A stretch of DNA of 64,000 nt from an uncultured Bacilli bacterium. Lineage in GTDB: Bacteria; Bacillota_I; Bacilli_A; RFN20; CAG-826. Shown here piece after piece: positions 51,087-59,602 of this stretch. The notes under the pieces were generated by a model, which searched no databases, had not been told where the DNA came from, and saw only the letters and a list, made by a program, of their open reading frames with translations. Position 1 is the first letter of the stretch. Every line of letters begins with the position of its first letter. The translations under genes and the position numbers were made by a program. The DNA lies in assembly GCA_944358895.1 (NCBI GenBank), contig CALVSB010000004.1:24429-88428 (forward strand), given 5' to 3'.

Positions 51087-51848
51087 GTGTTTTTTGATTG
51101 GATTAGCATCGTTTTTCTGGCGATTCTCATAATTGCCTTCGTCATCGGGCTTTCCCGGGGGTTTATTGCCTCCATAAGTGTAAGCCTCGGCGCAATCATT
51201 GGACTCGTGGTCGCTTTCTTTGCCGCCAAGCCGCTAGCCTCCTCCCTTATGGGAGCCGGCGTTTTTAATTCCCTCAACGACCAAGTCCTCAACTACATCA
51301 AGGAAGCGCTCCGGCAAAGCGGCTACTCGAATTACATCAATCTCAGTATGTCGGCATCGGCCTTCACTCAAAATGCCGACTTCGTTGTCGCCGTCTTCGA
51401 GGCCTTGAAGATTCCGCAAGTCTTTCAAAGCATCATCTTGAACCTCGTGATAGCTACGCTTCCAAAAACGGGCAACGTCATCGTTTCCGAAGCTTTCAGT
51501 ACCGGGATTACTTATACGATCGCGATCGTCATCTCCTTCATTGCAATCTTCGCCCTGATCTTCATTGTCTTCATCATCGTCAAGATCGTCGCCTGGGCCC
51601 TCCGCAGGGCGGGGCACAAGAGGCCTTCAATGCTTTCAAGGATAGCCGGCGGCATCATTCAGCTGGCAAACAGCTTTCTATTCATCTATATCATTGCTTT
51701 CGTTCTAGCGATGCTTGCCTCCTCCGTTCCCGCCATTGGGCAAGAGCTCACGAATATCCTCCATTTGGGCACGAACGACTGGTCTTTTGCCAAGTGGCTC
51801 GTTGAAAACAACGCAATCTCCCACTGGATCTCTGGCTTTTTCAATTAA
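51087..51848 (+). CDS. CvpA-family membrane protein
   Basis: A 253-residue membrane protein. FFDWISIVFLAILIIAFVIG then LSRGFIASISVSLGAIIGLV resembles the CvpA/colicin V production family; later helices at about 150-185 and 205-225 (IALVFI-type stretch YTIAIVISFIAIFALIFIVF). Start chosen at GTG 51087: an ATG-initiated version would run back into the opposite mscL gene, and homology begins at VFFDWISIVFL. No Shine-Dalgarno; predicted leaderless. Role uncertain. Confidence 0.8.
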   Translation: MFFDWISIVFLAILIIAFVIGLSRGFIASISVSLGAIIGLVVAFFAAKPLASSLMGAGVFNSLNDQVLNYIKEALRQSGYSNYINLSMSASAFTQNADFVVAVFEALKIPQVFQSIILNLVIATLPKTGNVIVSEAFSTGITYTIAIVISFIAIFALIFIVFIIVKIVAWALRRAGHKRPSMLSRIAGGIIQLANSFLFIYIIAFVLAMLASSVPAIGQELTNILHLGTNDWSFAKWLVENNAISHWISGFFN

Positions 51849-52048
51849 CAAAATTCGTTTCAAAGGAATTGTCGGGCTTTTTTGTCCTTTTCTAAACTGT
51901 GTCTAAAAAGGCCATCCGGCATATTGATTTCTGAAAGAACCCTGAATTAAGTCCAAAAACACCCGCTTTTCTCGCCCCAAAAAAGACATTTTTGAAAAAC
52001 GCGTCTCAAGATGTCAAAAATGCAAGGAAATAAGTCCAAGCAAATTGA
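51849..52048. other. AT-rich intergenic region before nrdD
   Basis: About 200 bp with no open frame of note. TAAGTCCAA occurs twice (51948-51956 and 52031-52039). No clear terminator hairpin was found for the CvpA-like gene. The nrdD promoter and leader follow. Confidence 0.4.
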
Positions 52049-52180
52049 TTGAAAATGGGATACGCCCGTTTAAGATAGCAAGCGACGGGAGGACCCCCCT
52101 GGATTCAATAGCGCCTGTTGCACCGACCCGGCGTTTTGAAACCCCCAAGTCCGTCCCATCCGAAAGAGAGGAAACACATT
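52049..52180 (+). promoter_or_regulatory. nrdD promoter and structured leader
   Basis: -35 TTGAAA (52049-52054), 16 bp, -10 TAAGAT (52071-52076). The leader of about 98 nt folds by eye into P1 GGGAGGAC (52087-52094) with GTCCGTCCC (52149-52157, one bulge) enclosing P2 TTCAA-TA-GCGCC (52104-52115) with GGCGT-T-TTGAA (52130-52140). The ribosome site GAGAGG (52166-52171) lies just after P1. Candidate cis-regulatory RNA; no known class recognised. Confidence 0.55.
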
Positions 52181-54568
52181 ATGCTGCGCGTTAAGAAAAG
52201 AGACGGCTCGATCGTCGACTTCGAGCTCAAGAAAATCATGGAGGCCATGAGCAAGGCCTTCAGCGCCGAACACGTCAATATCACCGATGACATTCTTGAA
52301 AGGCTGGCCCTCCGCGTTTCGAGCGAGATGCAGCCCAAGGTCAAGGACGATGTCATCGAAGTCGAGGACATCCAGGACGCGGTTGAAGTCGTCCTCATCG
52401 AAAGCGGGTATGTCCCAGTCGCCCGTAGCTACATGGACTACCGCAAGAAGCACGAAGAACTTCGCGAAATGAAGAACACCGAGCTCAACTACGCCAAGGT
52501 CGTCGACAACTATCTCAAGATCAACGACTGGCGGGTCAAGGAGAATTCGACCGTTACCTACTCGGTCGGCGGACTCATCCTTTCCAACTCCGGTGCCGTT
52601 ACCGCCAACTACTGGCTCTCGCAGGTCTACGACAAGGAAATCGCGGATGCCCACCGCAATGCGGACATGCACATCCACGACCTTTCGATGCTCACCGGTT
52701 ACTGCGCCGGCTGGAGCCTCAAACAGCTCATTCAGGAAGGCCTCGGCGGGGTCGCCGGCAAGATCACTTCTTCCCCAGCCCGTCACCTCATGACCCTCTG
52801 CAACCAGATGGTCAACTTCCTCGGCATCATGCAAAACGAGTGGGCCGGCGCCCAGGCTTTCAGCAGCTTCGACACCTACCTCGCTCCTTTCGTCAAGGCC
52901 GACAACCTCTCGTATAAGGAAGTGAAGCAAGCCATCCAGAGCTTCATCTACGGCGTCAACACGCCCTCGCGCTGGGGCACTCAGGCTCCGTTCACCAACA
53001 TCACCCTCGACTGGACGGTCCCCGATGACATGGTCGAGCTCAACTGCATCGTCGGCGGCAAGGAAATGCCGTTCAAATACAAGGACTGCGTCGAGGAAAT
53101 GCGGATGGTCAACAAGGCCTTCATCGAGGTCATGATCGAAGGCGACGCCAACGGACGCGGCTTCCAATACCCGATCCCGACCTACTCGATCACGAAGGAC
53201 TTCGACTGGTCCGACACCGAGAACAACCGTCTTCTCTTCACGATGACGGCCAAGTACGGCACTCCTTACTTCTCCAACTACATCAATAGCGACATGAAGC
53301 CGAGCGACGTCCGCAGCATGTGCTGCCGCCTCCGCCTCGACCTCCGCGAACTTCGTAAGAAGAGCGGCGGCTACTTCGGCTCGGGCGAATCGACTGGATC
53401 GATCGGCGTCGTCACTCTCAACATGCCGCGGCTTGCTTACCTCGCGACGGACAAGGAAGACTTCTATGCCCGCCTCGATCGCCTCATGGACATCGCGGCC
53501 CGCTCCCTCGCCATCAAGAGGAAGACGGTCACGGCTCTCCTCGAAGCCGGCCTCTATCCGTACACCAAGCACTACCTCGGAAGCTTCAACAACCACTTCT
53601 CGACGATCGGCCTCGTCGGCATGAACGAAGCCTGCCTCAATGCCCGCTGGATCCGCCAGGACCTCACGCACAAAGAAGCCGACGACTTCACGGTCGAGGT
53701 TCTCAACCACATGAGGAACCGCCTCTCCGATTATCAGGAGCGGTACGGCGACCTCTACAACCTCGAGGCGACGCCGGCCGAATCGACCGCCTACCGCCTT
53801 GCCAAGCATGACCGCGAACGCTACCCGGACATCATCTGCGCCGGCGACAATGCGGGCACGCCCTATTACACCAACAGCTCGCACCTCCCGGTCGGCTTCA
53901 CGAGCGACATCTTCGAAGCCCTCGACATCGAAGATCAGTTCCAGACCCTTTATACCTCCGGCACCGTCTTCCATGCCTTCCTCGGGCAGCGCCTTCCCAA
54001 CTGGGAAAGCTGCATGAAGCTCGTTCGGAAGATTGCCGAGAACTACAAGCTCCCCTACTACACGATGTCTCCGACCTACTCGGTCTGCCCCGATCACGGC
54101 TACATCACCGGCGAGCAGTGGAAGTGCCCGGTCTGCGGCAAGACCACCGAGGTCTACTCGCGGATCACCGGATACTACCGCCCGGTCAAGAACTGGAACG
54201 AAGGCAAGGTCCAGGAATTCAAGGACCGCAAGACCTACATCATTCGGGAAAACGAGAACCCGGTCATCACCGAGAACGCTTCCTGCAAGGTCCAAACCCC
54301 GAGCAAGGGCGCCCCGGTCCCGACTCATGCGATCCTCTTCACCTCGCCGACTTGCCCCAACTGCAAGATGGCCAAGATGATGCTCGACCGCGAACACATC
54401 GACTACGAAAACATCAACGCCATGGAAAAGAAGGACCTAGCCAAGGAGTACGGCGTCAGCAAGGCTCCGACGCTCATCGTCCCGCATGGCGACAGCTACG
54501 ACATCTACGACAACGCTTCTCTTATCCGCGGCTACATCGAAGCGAGCAAGGGGAGCCATGCGTCCTGA
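52181..54568 (+). CDS. nrdD: Anaerobic (class III) ribonucleotide reductase with C-terminal glutaredoxin-like domain
   Basis: Makes deoxynucleotides without oxygen; 795 residues. ATP-cone (residues 1-90: VKKRDGSIVDFELKKIMEAM), catalytic barrel with RSMCCRLRLDLRELRKKSGG and GSIGVVTLNMPRLAYL, zinc site CPDHG...CPVCGK (about 635-652), glycyl-radical loop SRITGYYRPV (near 661-669). Unlike ordinary NrdD, about 75 residues follow: HAILFTSPTCPNCKMAKMML, APTLIVPHGD, a glutaredoxin/NrdH fold with CPNC (Cys725, Cys728). trxB overlaps the 3' end by 11 nt, so electrons probably pass NADPH-TrxB-internal glutaredoxin-active site instead of from formate (inference). GAGAGG ribosome site decides the start. 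Confidence 0.96.
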   Translation: MLRVKKRDGSIVDFELKKIMEAMSKAFSAEHVNITDDILERLALRVSSEMQPKVKDDVIEVEDIQDAVEVVLIESGYVPVARSYMDYRKKHEELREMKNTELNYAKVVDNYLKINDWRVKENSTVTYSVGGLILSNSGAVTANYWLSQVYDKEIADAHRNADMHIHDLSMLTGYCAGWSLKQLIQEGLGGVAGKITSSPARHLMTLCNQMVNFLGIMQNEWAGAQAFSSFDTYLAPFVKADNLSYKEVKQAIQSFIYGVNTPSRWGTQAPFTNITLDWTVPDDMVELNCIVGGKEMPFKYKDCVEEMRMVNKAFIEVMIEGDANGRGFQYPIPTYSITKDFDWSDTENNRLLFTMTAKYGTPYFSNYINSDMKPSDVRSMCCRLRLDLRELRKKSGGYFGSGESTGSIGVVTLNMPRLAYLATDKEDFYARLDRLMDIAARSLAIKRKTVTALLEAGLYPYTKHYLGSFNNHFSTIGLVGMNEACLNARWIRQDLTHKEADDFTVEVLNHMRNRLSDYQERYGDLYNLEATPAESTAYRLAKHDRERYPDIICAGDNAGTPYYTNSSHLPVGFTSDIFEALDIEDQFQTLYTSGTVFHAFLGQRLPNWESCMKLVRKIAENYKLPYYTMSPTYSVCPDHGYITGEQWKCPVCGKTTEVYSRITGYYRPVKNWNEGKVQEFKDRKTYIIRENENPVITENASCKVQTPSKGAPVPTHAILFTSPTCPNCKMAKMMLDREHIDYENINAMEKKDLAKEYGVSKAPTLIVPHGDSYDIYDNASLIRGYIEASKGSHAS

Positions 54569-55481
54569 TCTGTTGATCATCGGCGGAGGGCCGGCGGGAA
54601 TGACCGCCGCCCTTTATGCATTAAGGGCCGGCAAAAGCGTCATGCTTCTCGAAAAGAGTGCCTTCGGCGGCCAAATCGCCGAAAGCCCGCTCGTCGAGAA
54701 TATCCCGTCCATCGCCTCGATTTCCGGGCAGGAGTACGCCTCCCGCCTCTTCGACCAGATCTCGAATCTCGGGGTCGGGTTCGATATGGACAACGTGACC
54801 GGCATCGTCAAAAACGACGGCTACTTCACGGCCCAAGGCGAATACGGTTCCTACGAGGCCCGCGCGGTCATCATCGCGACCGGCTGCCGCCCCCGGAAGC
54901 TGGCCATTCCCGGCGAAGAGAAATTCCTCGGCAAGGGCGTCAGCTACTGCGCCGTCTGCGACGGAGCCTTCTACGAGGGAAAGGAAGTGGCAGTCATCGG
55001 CGATGCCAATAGCGCCATCGTCTACGCCCTCAGCCTCTCCGACCTCTGCAAAAAGGTTACCGTCTGCACCCTCTTCGACAAATTCTTCGGGGAGGAAGCT
55101 GCCGTCAAGGTTCTGCTCGCTCGGCCCAACGTCGAGGTCATCCACGACGTATCGGCTACGTCCTTCAACGGAGGAGAAAGCCTAGAAAGCATTTCCTTCA
55201 AAAGGAAGGACGGAAGCGCCTTCGACTTAAAAGCCGACGGCTGCTTCGTCGCGATCGGCCAGCTGCCGGACAACGCCCGGTTCGAAGGCCTCGTGAAACT
55301 CGACGGCAACGGCTTCATCCTCGTCGACGAGGGGATGGGGACCACGACCGAAGGCATCTATGCCGCCGGCGATTGCCGCCAAAAGAAAATCCGCCAAGTC
55401 GTCGCGGCGGAATCCGACGGAGCCATCGCGGCCCTATCGGCAATCGATTATCTGAACAAACTCGACGCGGCTCAATCGTAG
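54558..55481 (+). CDS. trxB: Thioredoxin reductase-like flavoprotein
   Basis: NAD(P)H-dependent FAD disulfide reductase, 307 residues. FAD fold LLIIGGGPAGMTAALYALRA (residues 5-24), active site CAVCDGAFY (Cys135, Cys138 approx.), NAD(P)H fold VAVIGDANSAIVYALSLS (the usual GGGDSA is GDANSA, an altered binding loop), C-terminal GIYAAGDCRQKKIRQVV. Starts inside nrdD (AAGGGGAG ribosome site) and is translated coupled to it. It overlaps convergent nrdG by 10 bp. Confidence 0.94.
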   Translation: MRPDLLIIGGGPAGMTAALYALRAGKSVMLLEKSAFGGQIAESPLVENIPSIASISGQEYASRLFDQISNLGVGFDMDNVTGIVKNDGYFTAQGEYGSYEARAVIIATGCRPRKLAIPGEEKFLGKGVSYCAVCDGAFYEGKEVAVIGDANSAIVYALSLSDLCKKVTVCTLFDKFFGEEAAVKVLLARPNVEVIHDVSATSFNGGESLESISFKRKDGSAFDLKADGCFVAIGQLPDNARFEGLVKLDGNGFILVDEGMGTTTEGIYAAGDCRQKKIRQVVAAESDGAIAALSAIDYLNKLDAAQS

Positions 55482-56167
55482 CCGCGGAGCTCGCACCTCT
55501 CGACGTACTTGAGAAGGATGGCCCTGTAAAGCAGGGCCTTTTCTTTTGGCACGGTGTGGAAGCCCTGGGCAATGCAATTCTTGTTGTCGATGAATTCCTG
55601 GAGGTAAAGGACCTTGGCCCCGCGGATCATTTTGCCAAGAGTCTCGATATCCTCCTTCGTATGGAATTCCTCGACGAGGGTCGTCCGGAATTCGTAGCGG
55701 ACCGGGGAAGTCAAAAGATAGGTAAAGGATTCCTTCACCGGGGCGAAATTGAGATTCTTGACTCCCACTGTTTCGGCGTAGCGGGCCTCGCAGTTCTTGA
55801 TGTCCATCGCGACATAGTCAACGAGCCCTTGCTCGACAGCCACGCGGAGCTGGACGGGATCGCTGCCGTTGGTATCCAGCTTGATTTTGTAACCGAGGCT
55901 TTTGATGTCGGCAAGCTTGTCGAGGAGATCAGGCATCATCGTCGGCTCTCCGCCGGTGACGCATACGGCATCAAGGACATTCTTTCTCTTCGAAAGGTAG
56001 TCCATGATCTCACTCCAAGGGATATGCCCGACCTTTCCTGGCTCAAGGACGAGAGAAGAGTTATGGCACCACGGGCAGCGGAATGGGCAGCCGGCCATGA
56101 AGAGAGTCGTCGTTATATTGTCGTCGTAGTCGACGAGCGAAAGTTTTTCCCAACCTGAAAAATCCAT
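55472..56167 (-). CDS. nrdG: Anaerobic ribonucleotide reductase activating protein
   Basis: Radical SAM enzyme that installs the glycyl radical on NrdD; about 231 residues. Cluster motif GCPFRCPWCHNSSL (CxxxCxxC), then VCVTGGEPTMMPDLL and KLDTNGSDPVQL. The chosen start (MDFSGWEKL, 56167) follows a TAAAGT box by 6 nt; a Met two codons earlier is possible. No Shine-Dalgarno. It lies tail to tail with trxB rather than in the nrdD operon, so activator and enzyme are regulated separately. Confidence 0.93.
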   Translation of the reverse strand: MDFSGWEKLSLVDYDDNITTTLFMAGCPFRCPWCHNSSLVLEPGKVGHIPWSEIMDYLSKRKNVLDAVCVTGGEPTMMPDLLDKLADIKSLGYKIKLDTNGSDPVQLRVAVEQGLVDYVAMDIKNCEARYAETVGVKNLNFAPVKESFTYLLTSPVRYEFRTTLVEEFHTKEDIETLGKMIRGAKVLYLQEFIDNKNCIAQGFHTVPKEKALLYRAILLKYVERCELRGYD

Positions 56168-56257
56168 GGACATACTTTAGCCCAATAGCGAAGAGAAAGG
56201 GCAAAAGAGGCTCAGGAATTGGCCATAAGTCGAAAAAACATCCGCAAAAAGGGCTTT

Positions 56258-56297
56258 TTTTGGCAAAAATAAAATCCAGCCGCCCGTAAGCGACCGG
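56258..56297 (-). terminator. Terminator after tRNA-Ala
   Basis: Minus strand: CCGGTCGC, short loop, GCGGCTGG with two G-U pairs (56276-56297), then GATTTTATTTTT. Lies 16 nt after the tRNA 3' end. Confidence 0.75.
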
Positions 56298-56312
56298 ATG
56301 AAGCGTTCCGCT

Positions 56313-56388
56313 TGGTGGAGCTAACGGGGATCGAACCCGCGACCTCATCGTTGCGAACGATGCGCTCTCCCAACTGAGCTACAGCCCC
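56313..56388 (-). tRNA. tRNA-Ala (anticodon CGC)
   Basis: 76-nt cloverleaf: acceptor GGGGCTG with TAGCTCC, D arm GCTC...GAGC, anticodon stem CATCG/CGATG with loop TTCGCAA (anticodon CGC, reads GCG), T arm GCGGG-TTCGATC-CCCGT, 3' ACCA encoded. Good match to alanine tRNA including G3-U70 pair. A CGC alanine tRNA suits a GC-rich genome. Confidence 0.97.
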
Positions 56389-56400
56389 AAACGCCCCGAC

Positions 56401-56429
56401 ATTATAGGGAGGTAAACCCCGGTAGTAAA
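56401..56429 (-). promoter_or_regulatory. Promoter of tRNA-Ala
   Basis: Minus strand: -35 TTTACT (56424-56429), 17 bp, -10 TATAAT (56401-56406), 12 nt before the mature 5' end. Confidence 0.7.
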
Positions 56430-56439
56430 GAGAAAACCC

Positions 56440-57750
56440 TCACTCCGGATCCCCGGACGGGCCGGGCTCTTTTTCTTCGTAGTCGATGGCGTTTTCCGTT
56501 GGGGAAGGGAGCTGGTTTTTGCTTATCGCATCAAAGCGATTGCCGATCTTTTTGACGGTCGTCCCGAATTCGGTCGAACGCTTCTCGAGGGTCGAGATCG
56601 TCTTCGAAAGGTCGTTCCACCGATCGATGAAGCGGCCGAATTCCTTGCCCAGTTTCCCTAGTTCCTCGTTGATGATCTTGAGGTTTTTGTTGCGCTCGCT
56701 ATCGACGGCAGCGTTATGGAAAAGGACGATGATGGCCTGAAGGGTTGACGGGCAGGAAACGATGACGTGTTCAGACCGAGCCTCGCTTAGAAGATCCGGA
56801 TAATGGGACGAGATATAGGCATAAACCCCATCATTGGGAATGAAGACAACGGCACTGTCGACGGTCTTGCCATGGATGATGTACTTGCTCGCCACCTCCT
56901 TAATTCGGCCGCGGACAGCCTGTTTGAAAGAGCGGCTCAAGGCTTGGCGCTCGGCCTCGTCCGCTTCTTCGCCGGCAAAGAGTTTCTGATAGTCGGCAAA
57001 CGGGAACTTGGAGTCGATGCAGAGTTTGATCTGTCCTTCGGCGCCTTGGAAGATGATGGTTGCATCGGGCCGCCGCTTGAAGCCATCGTCCTCGATCCCG
57101 AGATCGTCCTGGATTTCGTAGTACTTGCCCTTGCCATCCGGGAAGGTGCTTTCAAGGAGCATCTCAAGCTGCAGTTCCCCGTATTGGCCGCGGGTTTGGT
57201 TGTTAGAAAGGACGTTGTTCAGGGAGACGACTTGCTTCTGCAAGGAGTCGAGGTTCTTCTGAGCCTCATCGATTTTGACAAGCCGGGTCTTAACCTCGGT
57301 CATGGCCTCGGAGTTTTGCTTGAAGCCGTTCTGCAGGGACTCGTCTACTTTCTTATTGATGTCCAAAAGGTTCTTGTCGATCTTGCCGCTTAGTTCCATG
57401 ACGCGGTTGGTCAGGGCTTCATTCATCTTGTCGACCCGCTCGTTGAGGGTCTTGTTCATCGAAAGAAGAGAGGTAGAAAGCGTCTCGCTCATGCCTTTTT
57501 GAAAGGTGGCCAATTGCTCGAGCGACCGTTCGCTGTTTTGGCCGATTTCCTTGCTCACGGAGGTCATTTTTTCCGCAAAAGTCATCTCGATTTTCTGATT
57601 GATGGCTTTTTCCTGCCCTTCAAGTTTCGCCTCAAGGCGACCGTAGGAGGACGAATCGCCACCGCTTTTCTTCTTAAGAACAACGATAAGTCCAATAACC
57701 GATAGGGCAATAAGAACGGCCAATAGGGCAATGATTACGTACTCGATCAT
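56440..57750 (-). CDS. rmuC: RmuC family DNA recombination protein
   Basis: A 436-residue protein: N-terminal membrane helix (EYVIIALLAVLIALSVIGLI), a long coiled coil (about residues 35-180), and the RmuC nuclease-like domain with LSNNQTRGQYGELQLEMLLE, FPDGKGKYYEIQDD, RPDATIIFQG and CIDSKFPFADYQKL. The DxnSKFP motif suggests a PD-(D/E)xK fold. RmuC limits inversions at short repeats in E. coli. The start at 57750 follows GAGG; the upstream Met adds unrelated residues. Confidence 0.92.
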   Translation of the reverse strand: MIEYVIIALLAVLIALSVIGLIVVLKKKSGGDSSSYGRLEAKLEGQEKAINQKIEMTFAEKMTSVSKEIGQNSERSLEQLATFQKGMSETLSTSLLSMNKTLNERVDKMNEALTNRVMELSGKIDKNLLDINKKVDESLQNGFKQNSEAMTEVKTRLVKIDEAQKNLDSLQKQVVSLNNVLSNNQTRGQYGELQLEMLLESTFPDGKGKYYEIQDDLGIEDDGFKRRPDATIIFQGAEGQIKLCIDSKFPFADYQKLFAGEEADEAERQALSRSFKQAVRGRIKEVASKYIIHGKTVDSAVVFIPNDGVYAYISSHYPDLLSEARSEHVIVSCPSTLQAIIVLFHNAAVDSERNKNLKIINEELGKLGKEFGRFIDRWNDLSKTISTLEKRSTEFGTTVKKIGNRFDAISKNQLPSPTENAIDYEEKEPGPSGDPE

Positions 57751-57914
57751 GAAAAAACCTCTGCCATAGTTTATCGCGACTTTCGCTAAACACGGCCCCC
57801 AATTTTGCTCATTTTGATGGCAATAAATTGGCATAACGACATTCCTTCGAATCCGTCGATACCTCCGAAAGTCAAGGCCTGAACTTGAAGATTTCCCCGC
57901 TTAGAATGAGGCCT

Positions 57915-59159
57915 ATGAAGCGAACGATTGCCGTCATCGATCTCAAGAGTTTTTATGCCTCGTGCGAGTGCGCCTGCCGGCACCTCGATCCTTTTTCGAC
58001 GCCCCTCGTTTGCTGCGATCCCTACCGCTCCGGCTCCTCGGTCGTCATGAGCGTCTCGCCCTTTCTCAAAGAGCGCTACGGCATTCCCAACGTCTGCCGC
58101 CGACGCGACCTGCCCGACATCGATGGCATGATCTACGCCATCCCGCGGATGAGCTATTACCTCAAGGTCTCGGCCAAGGTTCTGTCCATCTTCCTCGACT
58201 ACGTGGCCCTCGAGGACATCCATGTCTACTCGGTCGACGAATCATTCCTGGACCTGACGAGCTACCTTTCTTATTACCGGTGTTCCCCCGAAACGATCGT
58301 TAAGAGAATTCAGGGGGATATCAAAAGGAAACTCGGCATCACGGCAACGGCCGGTATCAGTGAGAACATGTTCCTCGCCAAGTGCGCCCTCGACAAGGAA
58401 GGGAAAAAGCGCTCGCCTTTCATTGCGAACTGGAAACTCGAGGAAGGGAGAGAGCGCCTTCAAAAGTTTTATCCCCTCGACGAAATATGGGGCATAGCCG
58501 AAGGAATCAGCGCTCGGCTCCACCGCCGCGGCATCCGCTCTCTCAAGGATCTCGCCGCTTCTTCGCCCGACATGCTCAAAAGGGAGTTCGGCATCATGGG
58601 CGAGCAGCTCTACGGCATGTCGAATGGCATCGACCATAGCCGCCTGAACGAAAAATACGAGCCAGTCGATCCTTCTCTTACCCTCGGCCAGACTCTCAAC
58701 CGCGATTACCGAGGTGCCGAGATTTCCCTTCTCGTCCGCGAGATGGGCGAGGAACTCGCCGTCCGCCTTCGCGCCCAGGAAAAACTCGCCGGCAAGGTTT
58801 CCCTCATGCTCGGCTATAGTGACGGCCTTCGGCCCTTCAGCCGTCAACGGAGCCTCGCCTATCCGACCGACGACACCTCAACCCTTGTTTCCAGCCTCCT
58901 TTTCCTTCTCCGCGGCGCCAGCGGAAAGCTGCCGATCCGTTCCCTATCGATTGCCTTCGGGAAGCTCGTCGACCCCAGCTATGAACAGCTCTCCCTCTTC
59001 GAGGACGTCGAAGAAAATGACCGGAGGCGGCGTTTGGCCCGGGCCACCGATGCCATCCATTCCCTTTTCGGGCGCGATTCCCTCGTCCCCTGCTCGGCCC
59101 TCACCAAGGCCTCGACCCTCAAAATGCGCCACGGGCAAATCGGAGGCCATAAGCAATGA
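57915..59159 (+). CDS. Y-family (UmuC/UvrX-type) translesion DNA polymerase
   Basis: A 414-residue error-prone polymerase. Catalytic carboxylates in AVIDLKSFYASCECA (Asp9) and VYSVDESFLDL (near 107), palm-thumb helix-hairpin IWGIAEGISARLHRRGIRSL, little finger domain, and a beta-clamp motif QLSLF (near 358). The downstream YolD-like gene, overlapping by 4 nt, is typical of the UvrX/YqjW subgroup in Firmicutes. A TAGAAT box lies 7 nt before the chosen ATG (leaderless); Mets 3 and 10 codons upstream are less likely. No LexA box was found near it. Confidence 0.93.
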   Translation: MKRTIAVIDLKSFYASCECACRHLDPFSTPLVCCDPYRSGSSVVMSVSPFLKERYGIPNVCRRRDLPDIDGMIYAIPRMSYYLKVSAKVLSIFLDYVALEDIHVYSVDESFLDLTSYLSYYRCSPETIVKRIQGDIKRKLGITATAGISENMFLAKCALDKEGKKRSPFIANWKLEEGRERLQKFYPLDEIWGIAEGISARLHRRGIRSLKDLAASSPDMLKREFGIMGEQLYGMSNGIDHSRLNEKYEPVDPSLTLGQTLNRDYRGAEISLLVREMGEELAVRLRAQEKLAGKVSLMLGYSDGLRPFSRQRSLAYPTDDTSTLVSSLLFLLRGASGKLPIRSLSIAFGKLVDPSYEQLSLFEDVEENDRRRRLARATDAIHSLFGRDSLVPCSALTKASTLKMRHGQIGGHKQ

Positions 59160-59485
59160 GCGACCGCGGCATGAAGAAATGGCTCCCCTACAAGTCGCTC
59201 ACCGAGCAAGGCGGGTACCTCAGCGAAATCATCGCCCGCAAATCGATTGAGGAAAAGCCCATCCCCTTGGAAGACGAGGCCCGGAAGATCGACTCTTTCT
59301 TGCGGAGCTACGAGGGAGGCGAAATCGAGCTTCGCTATTTTGCCTCCGGCCACGTCCACTCCTGCAAAGACGTTCCCGAAAAGATTGATTTCCGCGCGAA
59401 ACGGCTTGTTTTCCCTTCTTTTGAGATCCCCTTTTCCTCCATCGTCGAAATAATCGCCGAGGAAGATTTCGACATTCCCCAATAA
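59156..59485 (+). CDS. YolD-like protein
   Basis: A 109-residue protein beginning KKWLPYKSLTEQGGYLSEII, typical of the YolD-like family that accompanies UmuC-type polymerases in Firmicutes. It overlaps the polymerase gene by ATGA. Molecular function unknown; association suggests polymerase regulation. The C-terminal IDFRAKRLVFPSFEIPFSSI fits the family core. Confidence 0.8.
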   Translation: MSDRGMKKWLPYKSLTEQGGYLSEIIARKSIEEKPIPLEDEARKIDSFLRSYEGGEIELRYFASGHVHSCKDVPEKIDFRAKRLVFPSFEIPFSSIVEIIAEEDFDIPQ

Positions 59486-59602
59486 AAAGCCCGCCTTCCT
59501 TCTTAATAGGTTGAATCCCACGATTGTTCGGGGTTCAAGGAAGGCCCCCATCATATAGCCCCCCAGGGGGCCTTCTAATTACTTAAGGGGTATAATTGGG
59601 AC
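59486..59602 (+). promoter_or_regulatory. Structured intergenic region and promoter of the ECF sigma gene
   Basis: Contains nested complementary arms: CCTTCCTT (59492-59499) with AAGGAAGG (59538-59545 approx.) and AAGGCCCCC with GGGGGCCTT (near 59541-59549 and 59566-59574). TATAAT (59591-59596) lies 6 nt before the sigma ATG without a recognisable -35. The hairpins may end the yolD transcript; T runs are weak. Confidence 0.45.

Noticed and set aside
59530..59545. GGGGTTCAAGG resembling a tRNA T arm
   Set aside because: No acceptor, D or anticodon arms can be built around it.
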